From positions 1 through 7,072 of the forward strand of contig DGGY01000009.1 in the NCBI GenBank assembly GCA_002392405.1: a stretch of 7,072 bases of DNA. The letters run 5' to 3'. The stretch comes from Treponema sp. UBA3862. Lineage in GTDB: Bacteria > Spirochaetota > Spirochaetia > Treponematales > Treponemataceae. A model generated the notes under the pieces. The model was not told where the DNA came from. It worked only from the letters and a program-made list of their open reading frames with translations, and searched no databases. The translations under genes and the position numbers were made by a program. Positions 1-5,396 of this stretch are shown here, in pieces; position 1 is the first letter of the stretch, and every line of letters starts with the position of its first letter.

Positions 1-23
1 TACTTTTGGGACAGCCCCTTTTT
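1..23. terminator. Possible half of a terminator palindrome at the window edge
   Basis: Directly after the apt stop codon there is an A-rich tract and then GGGGCTGTCCC followed by AAAAGTA on the minus strand. Read on the plus strand this is GGGACAGCCCC followed by seven T. Within the window only a 3-bp stem (GGG/CCC, loop ACAG) can form, which is weak. The arrangement would suit one arm of a larger palindromic, possibly bidirectional terminator whose other arm lies left of the window, or a terminator for a plus-strand gene that converges on apt. Neither can be confirmed from here. Confidence 0.3.
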
Positions 24-554
24 TTATTCTCCGTCATATGTTATAAGTGTTGTAACTTTCATCGGCTTTAAAACTTCTTCGTACTTTAAGGCAGGGAGAC
101 CGATTACGCCAAAGACGTCAGTTGCCTTTGCGCCTGCTTTTTCAAGAAGTTTTCTTGTTGCGTCCAAAGTTCCGCCGGTAGCAATTAAATCATCCACAAT
201 AAGGTATTTATCGCCTTTATTTACATCTGCCTTATGAACTTCAATTTCTGCAGTTCCGTATTCAAGGGCGTAAGACTGGGTGTAAACATCCCCCGGAAGC
301 TTGCCTTTTTTACGGATCAGAACAAGGGGAATACCAAGTTTTTCTGCAAGAGGTGCACCAAAAATAAAGCCGCGGCTTTCTACTGCTGCAATTGCATCTA
401 TATCTTTGTCTTTATAAATTGCATACATTTCATCAAGAACAGCCTTAAACGCAGCCGCATCTGTGAGTATGCTTGTAATATCATAAAAAAGGATTCCCGG
501 CTTAGGAAAATCAGGAACACGCCTTATTGCGCTGTCTAAAAGTTCAATATTCAT
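24..554 (-). CDS. apt: Adenine phosphoribosyltransferase
   Basis: Cytoplasmic purine-salvage enzyme that converts adenine and PRPP to AMP and pyrophosphate. The 176-residue product has the usual family length and type I phosphoribosyltransferase features: the N-terminal VPDFPKPGILFYDIT stretch (about 13-27), ESRGF (59-63), the flexible-loop segment RKKGKLPG (81-88), YALEYG (95-100), and the PRPP-binding loop VDDLIATGGT (120-129). The start chosen is the ATG at 554, which begins MNIELLDSAI. It has a GAGG Shine-Dalgarno five bases upstream that overlaps the TGA stop of tyrA. A TTG at 572 would add six residues and place the start inside tyrA, downstream of no good ribosome site, so it is rejected. 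It is the last gene of the minus-strand cluster, seven bases after tyrA, which suggests translational coupling. No other assignment is likely. Confidence 0.96.
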   Translation of the reverse strand: MNIELLDSAIRRVPDFPKPGILFYDITSILTDAAAFKAVLDEMYAIYKDKDIDAIAAVESRGFIFGAPLAEKLGIPLVLIRKKGKLPGDVYTQSYALEYGTAEIEVHKADVNKGDKYLIVDDLIATGGTLDATRKLLEKAGAKATDVFGVIGLPALKYEEVLKPMKVTTLITYDGE

Positions 555-561
555 TTTATCC

Positions 562-1458
562 TCACTTTGCAATTGTTCTGATTGAACCCATTTTTATGCG
601 CTTTTCGCGGCTTTCTTCCATAAGTTCCATCAGTTTTTCTTTATTTTCAGTTTTTATTGCCTCTTTAAAAGCATTTATCTGCTTTTCAAAAACTTCAATA
701 TGATTTACAAGTTTTTCTTTATTTGAAACAAAAAGTTCTGTCCACAAAGGTGCGTTTATCATTGCAATGCGGGTAAGGTCTTCAAAAGAACCTCCGCCGA
801 ATGCAGTAATTCCCTCATCTTTTGCGCTGTCAACAAGCGAACAGGCAATTACATGGCAGAGCTGGCTTGTAAAACCGATTTTATAGTCGTGAATATCGCA
901 GGTTGTTTCAGTAATTCTTGTGAAACCGATTTCTGTGATAAAACGGCGCATCAGTTCAAGATTTTCTTCTTTATTGGATTTTATAGGACAGAGAATGTAA
1001 TTATGATTGATGAACATTGAAGCAGTGCTGTGGGCATAACCTTCTTTTTCGCCGCCTGCCATCGGGTGACCGATTACAAAATCAACATCATCCCTCAGAA
1101 TTGAAGGAAGTTCCTTTTCAAAAATTCCTTTTACACCTGAAATATCAGTTACGACAGCACCACTTTTAAAATATTCACGGTTAGTCTTCAAGAACTCAAG
1201 GGTCGCATGCGGATAAAGGCAGACATAAACAATGTCGCATTCAGGAAGCAGCTTATCATATTCTGTACTTGTAAAGGCTTTATCTGCAACGCCTTCATTT
1301 AAGGCCTGGGTAAGACAGGCTGTACTTCTGTTACAGACGTAGATTTTTCCTTTAGCACCGTTCTGGCTTAAGATATGTTCACGGACAGCTTTTGCAATTG
1401 AACCGCCCATAATTCCAAGTCCAACTATTCCGTATGTCAGATCCTTAAGGTTACGCAT
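562..1458 (-). CDS. tyrA: Prephenate dehydrogenase (TyrA family)
   Basis: NAD(P)-dependent oxidative decarboxylation of prephenate to 4-hydroxyphenylpyruvate in tyrosine synthesis. The 298-residue protein opens with a Rossmann dinucleotide-binding motif GLGIMGGS (13-20). It has the family signature HPMAGGEKEG (131-140), whose histidine corresponds to the substrate-site histidine of TyrA, and a second conserved histidine in SQLCH (H202). The C-terminal helical dimerisation part includes FEDLTRIA (225-232) and NAPLWTELF. There is no chorismate mutase domain at the N-terminus and no ACT domain at the C-terminus, so it is a stand-alone enzyme without the usual tyrosine-sensing extension. Arogenate specificity cannot be excluded from sequence. 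The ATG at 1458 is preceded by AGGAG five bases away. It lies 56 bases after tsaD, a gap that holds a weak terminator-like hairpin, and seven bases before apt. Confidence 0.92.
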   Translation of the reverse strand: MRNLKDLTYGIVGLGIMGGSIAKAVREHILSQNGAKGKIYVCNRSTACLTQALNEGVADKAFTSTEYDKLLPECDIVYVCLYPHATLEFLKTNREYFKSGAVVTDISGVKGIFEKELPSILRDDVDFVIGHPMAGGEKEGYAHSTASMFINHNYILCPIKSNKEENLELMRRFITEIGFTRITETTCDIHDYKIGFTSQLCHVIACSLVDSAKDEGITAFGGGSFEDLTRIAMINAPLWTELFVSNKEKLVNHIEVFEKQINAFKEAIKTENKEKLMELMEESREKRIKMGSIRTIAK

Positions 1459-1470
1459 CTTATCTCCTGT

Positions 1471-1510
1471 AAAAAATCTGCCGGCTGCTCTATAAATAAA
1501 GTGCAGGCAG
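1471..1510 (-). terminator. Weak terminator-like or attenuator hairpin between tsaD and tyrA
   Basis: On the minus strand, just after the tsaD stop, CTGCC (1510-1506) can pair with GGCAG (1482-1478). An adjoining TGC/GCA extends the stem if a three-base bulge is allowed. The right arm is followed by ATTTTTT (1477-1471). The loop is large and AT-rich, so the stem is only moderate. The U tract runs into the tyrA ribosome site. It could reduce readthrough from tsaD into tyrA and apt. Confidence 0.3.
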
Positions 1511-1514
1511 TTTT

Positions 1515-2555
1515 TTATCTCCTTCCGAAAGCTTCAAGATTTTTTAATCCGCGCTTAAATTCAGGAATACGGGCACAGGCTGTTGTATCAATCGGAGAGC
1601 GGTCTCCCCTCTTTAAAAAGTGATATGCAACGCCTGCAATCATGGCTCCGTTGTCGCCGCAGAGTTTTAACGGAGGGAAAATACATTTTATGTCAGTCCG
1701 TTCTGCAAGGATTTCCCTGAGACGGCTGTTTGCCGCAACCCCCCCGCCGGCAACTACAGTTTTTAACCCCGTATCCTCAACCGCCCTGAAAAGACGGCTG
1801 GTAAGGGTTTTTACTGCTGTTTCCTGGAAAGAAGCACAGATATTTTCGTTTGTTTTTTCAAAGCCCTCGTTTAAGAAAAGGTCAGCCTGGTGAATTACAG
1901 CAGTCTTGAGGCCTGAAAAACTCATGTCATAGCGGTGATCATCATTCTTGTCGATTTTTGCAACAGGAAAAGTAAAGGCCTTTGGATTACCCTGCTTTGC
2001 AAGTTTATCGATTACAACACCGCCGGGATAACCAAGCCCGTAGAATTTTGAAACTTTATCAAAGGCTTCCCCTGCACTGTCATCTATTGTAGTTCCTAAA
2101 ACTTCAAGGTCATCAAAACCGTTTACTTTTGCAATGATTGAGTGGCCGCCGCTTACTAAAAGTCCAAGATAAGGATAAGGAATATCGTTTTCAAGATGAG
2201 CGGCATAAAGATGTCCCAGCATATGATTTACAGCAATAAAAGGCTTGTTTAATGCCCAGGCAAGGGTTTTTCCGAAAGTAAGACCTACTAAAAGTGAACC
2301 CATAAGTCCGGGCCGGTTTGTTGCGGCTATTGCATCAACCTGCTCTAAAGTCATGCCTGCCTCATCAAGGGCCTGACGCACAACAGGCAGAATCCACTCT
2401 GCGTGCTTACGGCTTGCAATTTCCGGTACAACGCCTTTGTAAATCTGATGAAAAGGAATCTGTGTTGCTACAACATTGCTTATGATTTTTTTACCGTCTT
2501 CTACAATTGCACAGGCAGTTTCATCACATGAACTTTCAATACCTAAAACTTTCAT
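1515..2555 (-). CDS. tsaD: tRNA N6-adenosine threonylcarbamoyltransferase TsaD
   Basis: Catalytic subunit that transfers the threonylcarbamoyl group from threonylcarbamoyl-AMP to A37 of ANN-decoding tRNAs, giving t6A; in bacteria it works with TsaB and TsaE. The 346-residue length is typical. Visible ASKHA-fold and family motifs are GIESSCDET (5-13), the metal-binding HMLGH with H111 and H115, SGGH (135-138), GEAFDK (162-167), FSGLK (213-217), GGGVAANSRLR (270-280) and the third metal ligand D301 in CGDNGAMIA. All key residues are intact. The ATG at 2555 follows GAGG, which overlaps the TAA stop of the upstream yibQ-like gene (TAAGAGG then five bases and ATG), so the two are probably translationally coupled. 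The partners tsaB and tsaE are not in the window. Confidence 0.97.
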   Translation of the reverse strand: MKVLGIESSCDETACAIVEDGKKIISNVVATQIPFHQIYKGVVPEIASRKHAEWILPVVRQALDEAGMTLEQVDAIAATNRPGLMGSLLVGLTFGKTLAWALNKPFIAVNHMLGHLYAAHLENDIPYPYLGLLVSGGHSIIAKVNGFDDLEVLGTTIDDSAGEAFDKVSKFYGLGYPGGVVIDKLAKQGNPKAFTFPVAKIDKNDDHRYDMSFSGLKTAVIHQADLFLNEGFEKTNENICASFQETAVKTLTSRLFRAVEDTGLKTVVAGGGVAANSRLREILAERTDIKCIFPPLKLCGDNGAMIAGVAYHFLKRGDRSPIDTTACARIPEFKRGLKNLEAFGRR

Positions 2556-2564
2556 TTATTCCTC

Positions 2565-3770
2565 TTACTGTTCAAGCATTCCTGGAGTTGCAAATTTATA
2601 GCCCGCTTTTACAAGATACGGATACATATCTGAAAGCAGCTTCGGCAGGATATTGGCACTTTTATCAACATGCCCGATTATTATAACTTTTCCATTTTTA
2701 TTTGCAAGGTCAAGGGCCTTATAGATTTCAGCCTGCATGGCATCCCTTGTAACCGTATTGTCGATATAAGGGCCTGATTTTTCAAAAATCTTCATGTCAC
2801 GCTCTAAAGCCGCCTGAGGAGCCTGCGTGTTTGCAGTTGTCCTGCTGTCTAAAAAATAGATTCCCCTCTCCTGACAGGCATCGAGCACGGCACCAATTCT
2901 TAAAACATCCTCAGTTACTTCACTTCCCTCATGGTTGTTAAGGCCTTTTACTTCAGGACCTAGTTCTGCAAGATTTTCTGCAATTATTGAATTAATCTGG
3001 GCAAAACTCATATCAACGGTAATTTTTCCAGGACCGGGGTCTAAATTATGATTAAGGCTCTGCATCGGCTGGTGAAGAATCAGTTCTTTTTTATTTGAGC
3101 GGACAACGTAGGCACATTCTTTTGTATGCTCAAGCTTTGGAAGAACGGCAATCGTAAGCGGAAAAGGAAGCTTTGCATAGCGTTTTGTATATTCAACGTT
3201 TTTCCCTGCATCATCAATGATTATTACTAAAGTCGCTCCGTTTTTTGCCTTAGGAATGTTAAAAGCTTCTGAAGGCTTTTCTTTATCGCCTTTTGCAGAC
3301 GCAACTAAATCCTGTTTAGAAGGAGAAAGAGCTGGTTTTGAAGATTCAGCAGGCTTTACCGGTGAAGAAGAAGTCTTTCTGATTTCTGGTGCTGATTTTT
3401 TTGGAACCTGAGAAAGACTATTATTTTTATTATCAGGCGCTTTTACTTTTGGTTTAGACTGAGTTTGAACCGGAGTTTTTTCCGGCGGAAGTTTATGCTC
3501 AAGAGAAAGAGAATTATCCTGTCTTATTTCTGTTTTTGTCCCGGGCCCGACATTTGTGTCTGAAACTGAAAGTACATTTACTGCAATGCAGATACAAAGA
3601 ACGAGAAAAATAAGGCCTGCAAGAAGGCTTACTTTGCCCGAATCAAGTTTTACTTTAGGTGAACGGCGCTTTGAAGTTCTTCTGACAGCTGTTTTTTTTC
3701 TGGCAGATGAACGCGAAGAAGTGGACGAGGATGATTTTTTATATGATGATGACGATTTTTTAACTGCCAT
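2565..3770 (-). CDS. Membrane-anchored divergent polysaccharide deacetylase (YibQ/DUF610 type)
   Basis: The 401-residue protein has three parts. The N-terminus (1-45) is a Ser/Lys/Arg-rich basic tail with KKSSSS repeats. Next is one hydrophobic membrane segment (about 46-68) and then a Pro/Ser/Lys-rich linker (about 70-175). Residues 178-401 match the divergent polysaccharide deacetylase family: LVIIIDDAG (D186, D187), ILHQPM (H233), DPGPG, NNHEGS (H280), FLDSRTTA (D308), YIDN (D337) and IIIGHVD (H367). A basic tail before a single anchor suggests cytoplasm-in topology with the domain in the periplasm. The family fold resembles carbohydrate deacetylases, but the substrate is not established. 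It is the first gene of the cluster, nine bases before tsaD. The ATG at 3770 is the only plausible start because no other Met precedes the anchor. It has no Shine-Dalgarno and instead follows a U tract from a hairpin. Confidence 0.85.
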   Translation of the reverse strand: MAVKKSSSSYKKSSSSTSSRSSARKKTAVRRTSKRRSPKVKLDSGKVSLLAGLIFLVLCICIAVNVLSVSDTNVGPGTKTEIRQDNSLSLEHKLPPEKTPVQTQSKPKVKAPDNKNNSLSQVPKKSAPEIRKTSSSPVKPAESSKPALSPSKQDLVASAKGDKEKPSEAFNIPKAKNGATLVIIIDDAGKNVEYTKRYAKLPFPLTIAVLPKLEHTKECAYVVRSNKKELILHQPMQSLNHNLDPGPGKITVDMSFAQINSIIAENLAELGPEVKGLNNHEGSEVTEDVLRIGAVLDACQERGIYFLDSRTTANTQAPQAALERDMKIFEKSGPYIDNTVTRDAMQAEIYKALDLANKNGKVIIIGHVDKSANILPKLLSDMYPYLVKAGYKFATPGMLEQ

Positions 3771-3774
3771 AAAT

Positions 3775-3819
3775 AAAAAAAAACACAGCCGGGGAAATAG
3801 AGGGAAACCCGACTGTGTT
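3775..3819 (-). terminator. Strong hairpin with U tract abutting the yibQ-like start codon
   Basis: AACACAG (3782-3788) plus CGGG (3790-3793) pair with CCCG (3808-3811) plus CTGTGTT (3813-3819). This gives an 11-bp stem with one C/A mismatch and a 14-base loop. On the minus strand the stem is followed by a run of T (3783-3775), the shape of an intrinsic terminator. It lies about 95 bases after the sigma factor stop, so it is the best terminator for that gene. It also ends only a few bases before the ATG at 3770, so it forms the leader of the next gene. Confidence 0.75.
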
Positions 3820-3820
3820 A

Positions 3821-3849
3821 ATAATAACGGAAACCCTTAAAAATTGCAA
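3821..3849 (-). promoter_or_regulatory. Predicted sigma-70 promoter for the yibQ-tsaD-tyrA-apt cluster
   Basis: On the minus strand TTGCAA (3849-3844, four of six match TTGACA) is followed by exactly 17 bases and then TATTAT (3826-3821, five of six match TATAAT). The expected transcript start is near 3814-3816, inside the left half of the terminator-like stem. A transcript beginning there would lack the outer base pairs of that hairpin. Confidence 0.55.
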
Positions 3850-3913
3850 AAGCGATTCATAAAGATAACCGTAATTAAAAAAAACTCTCTCTTCTGCCGT
3901 TTTGCCGGTGTTT

Positions 3914-4741
3914 TCAGGCTGTAAAACATTCCTTTGCACGGAGGTTTACTGCCGCTTTCTTTATTTTTTTTACAGCACGCATTTCCATCTGTCTTACAGT
4001 TTCTGCACTCACACCAAGGCTTGAACTGAGTTCACGGAGGGTCGGTACATGCTGTTCACACTCAAAGTTATATCTGTAATAAATTACAGTACGTTCTTTT
4101 TCCGGAAGTGAATCTACCATTTCTTTTACCTGATTCTTTTCTACTTCACGCAGGAAATTTTCTTCAGGGTTATATTTATTGTCCGGAATAAGGTCACCTA
4201 CAGTTGAATTACCTTCTTCAGAGGTTTCAACATCGATGCTTGTAATTGTATAGGCATAAGCCATTACTGAAACGATTTCTTCTTCAGAGCATCCGCAGCC
4301 GTCAGCAAGTTCTGAAACGGAAGGTTCACGGTTGAACTGCTGTTTATAGTCATTCTGTAATGCAGTTACTTTGCGTAAAAGTTCTTCCTTACGGTGAGGA
4401 AGAGCAATCATGGAAGTTTTATTGTACATGTAGCGGAGCATGTACTGAAGAATCCAGGTATAGGCATAAGTAGAAAAACGGGTATTGAAGCCGTAATGAA
4501 ATTTAGAAGCGGCAGTCATAAGCCCCATATTTCCTTCCTGGATAAGATCCATCATGGAAACCTTAGCTGTATTTGTGAATTTTTTAGCAATACTGATTAC
4601 AAGCCTGAGATTAGAATTTACAAGCTGATTCTGGGCATTTCTGTTGCCTTTTTCAATTTCTCTTGAAAGGGCAGCTTCCTGCTGTGCATCTAAAAGCGGA
4701 TAACGCTGTATCTGTTTTAAATAACTCTCTAACATTTCCAT
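3914..4741 (-). CDS. Alternative sigma-70-family RNA polymerase sigma factor
   Basis: Directs RNA polymerase to a set of promoters. The 275-residue protein has region 1.2 (about 3-35, YLKQIQRYPLLDAQQE), region 2 (about 36-105, with NLRLVISIAKKF, DLIQEGNMGLM and the DNA-melting and -10 recognition segment FSTYAYTWILQYMLRYM), region 3 (about 115-170) and region 4 (about 203-263, with LPEKERTVIYYRY and the -35-binding helix-turn-helix TLRELSSSLGVSAETVRQME). There is no region 1.1, and the length fits group 2/3 factors such as RpoS or RpoH rather than the primary sigma. The canonical WWIRQAI of RpoD is replaced by TWILQYML, so its -10 preference may differ. The ATG at 4741 has GGAGAAG upstream; a second ATG two codons in is too far from it. 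A near-consensus sigma-54 promoter lies 40 bases before the start. The exact subfamily is uncertain. Confidence 0.88.
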   Translation of the reverse strand: MEMLESYLKQIQRYPLLDAQQEAALSREIEKGNRNAQNQLVNSNLRLVISIAKKFTNTAKVSMMDLIQEGNMGLMTAASKFHYGFNTRFSTYAYTWILQYMLRYMYNKTSMIALPHRKEELLRKVTALQNDYKQQFNREPSVSELADGCGCSEEEIVSVMAYAYTITSIDVETSEEGNSTVGDLIPDNKYNPEENFLREVEKNQVKEMVDSLPEKERTVIYYRYNFECEQHVPTLRELSSSLGVSAETVRQMEMRAVKKIKKAAVNLRAKECFTA

Positions 4742-4780
4742 TTTTTAACTTCTCCATGTACTTTTTTACGATTTATTAAT

Positions 4781-4797
4781 AGCAAGACTCGTGCCAA
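4781..4797 (-). promoter_or_regulatory. Sigma-54 (RpoN) -24/-12 promoter of the sigma factor gene
   Basis: The minus strand reads TTGGCACGAGTCTTGCT, which fits the established sigma-54 consensus YTGGCACGNNNNTTGCW at every defined position. The invariant GG (4795-4794) and GC (4783-4782) have the required ten-base spacing. Transcription should start near 4770, leaving a leader of about 29 bases that contains the GGAGAAG ribosome site of the gene starting at 4741. Such promoters need an ATP-dependent enhancer-binding activator, normally bound 80-200 bases upstream. Confidence 0.85.
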
Positions 4798-4985
4798 CTT
4801 TAAAATTTTATTTAAAATAAATTTAAGAACAACCTTTATTTCTTTATATTACAAATATTTAGAACACTCAGATACTTCACTAACACAGAAAAATTCAATG
4901 TCAACTTTTTAATAAAAAAATTAACAATTGTGCACTTTTTTATACTATTTTAAGTTTTCCACTGTCTAAATTTTTATACAGGGCG
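4798..4985 (-). other. AT-rich upstream region of the sigma factor gene
   Basis: No gene is visible in this very AT-rich stretch. It is where an activator of the sigma-54 promoter would be expected to bind. Short symmetric sites about 155-165 bases upstream of the predicted start are ACAATTGT (4924-4931) and the overlapping GTGCAC (4930-4935). They are candidates only, since short palindromes are expected by chance in such DNA. No convincing sigma-70 promoter was found here on either strand. Confidence 0.3.
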
Positions 4986-5175
4986 GGCGGATACATTGCG
5001 GTATAAACCACAAAAAAGTGACTTCACTCCCGCAAACGCATGTTCCTGCGCCATGCTGAAGGCAATAAGGTATCCGACTCCCTTCGGTCGCGGCCTTCAC
5101 AATGGCTCGGAACATTTGCCTTTGCTCGCGTTCCGTCACTTTTTTGTGGCCAGGGATAAAGTAAATGTATCCGCC
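4986..5175. repeat. 190-bp fold-back (imperfect palindrome) element
   Basis: Nested inverted repeats span the whole stretch. GGCGGATACATT (4986-4997) pairs perfectly with 5164-5175, and CCACAAAAAAGTGAC (5008-5022) pairs perfectly with 5135-5149. GCAAA (5032-5036) pairs with 5121-5125, ATGTTCC (5040-5046) with 5109-5115, and GCCATGCTGAAGGC (5050-5063) with 5093-5106 apart from two mismatches. The tip is about 29 bases including CCCTTCGGTCGCG. It is clearly richer in GC than its AT-rich flanks. It lies between divergent genes, so a simple terminator role is unlikely. A repetitive palindromic or miniature fold-back mobile element is the best reading. The 63-codon open frame inside it looks like a by-product of the repeat. 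Confidence 0.75.
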
Positions 5176-5209
5176 GGGGAACTGTAATTCCCCCCTTCTT
5201 TTAATTTTT
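5176..5209 (+). terminator. Small hairpin and T-rich tail beside the fold-back element
   Basis: GGGGAA (5176-5181) pairs with TTCCCC (5188-5193) across a six-base loop, followed by a T-rich run to 5209 on the plus strand. It adjoins the outer arm of the 190-bp element and may be part of it. No plus-strand gene precedes it in the window, so a real terminator function is doubtful. Confidence 0.3.
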
Positions 5210-5243
5210 CATTGAAAATGATAAATTAATTCCTGCCTGGGTG

Positions 5244-5354
5244 TTAAAAAGGCGGAGTCGGGGTTATGACAGAAAAAACATTTTGAAGAGCGGAGCGTCC
5301 CGAAGGGCTTCAGCATGTTTTTTATGACATGTTCCCGACGGGAGCCTTTTTTAA
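5244..5354. repeat. 111-bp fold-back element upstream of thrH
   Basis: TTAAAAAGGC (5244-5253) pairs with GCCTTTTTTAA (5344-5354) with one bulged base. GTCGGG (5257-5262) pairs with CCCGAC (5334-5339), AAAAAACAT (5273-5281) with ATGTTTTTT (5315-5323), and TGAAG (5284-5288) with CTTCA (5308-5312). The tip (5289-5307) holds GCGTCCCGAAGGG. The outer stem ends in T runs on both strands, so it looks like a bidirectional terminator, yet it sits between divergent genes and 43 bases before the thrH start. Its tip resembles that of the neighbouring 190-bp element (GCGACCGAAGGG on the minus strand). It could insulate thrH from upstream transcription, or be a mobile palindromic repeat. Confidence 0.7.
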
Positions 5355-5396
5355 TATTTCAGTAAATTATTATTTATCATTTTTAAGGAACACATC

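Noticed and set aside
234..539. 101-codon plus-strand frame opposite apt
   Set aside because: Cys- and Lys-rich translation of the antisense of a well-supported gene, with no ribosome site.
555..572. Alternative TTG start of apt at 572
   Set aside because: The extension is not family-like, overlaps tyrA and has a poorer ribosome site than the ATG at 554.
1642..1893. 83-codon plus-strand frame opposite tsaD
   Set aside because: Antisense of conserved tsaD motifs, with no ribosome site.
3217..3840. Plus-strand frames opposite the yibQ-like gene (3217-3411 and 3556-3840)
   Set aside because: Acidic low-complexity products that mirror the Ser/Lys-rich sense protein; antisense shadows.
4394..4666. 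90-codon plus-strand frame opposite the sigma factor gene
   Set aside because: Antisense of conserved sigma regions 1.2-2, with no independent coding signal.
4899..4904. Perfect TTGACA on the minus strand upstream of the sigma factor gene
   Set aside because: No -10-like hexamer at 15-19 bases downstream, so not called as a sigma-70 promoter.
4996..5187. 63-codon open frame on the plus strand within the 190-bp element
   Set aside because: It lies almost wholly in the inverted repeat, its composition follows the palindrome, it has no ribosome site and it matches no family I recognise.
4986..5354. CRISPR-like array or riboswitch in the divergent gap
   Set aside because: There are no regularly spaced direct repeats, and the structure is paired arms of single fold-backs; no known riboswitch core was recognised.
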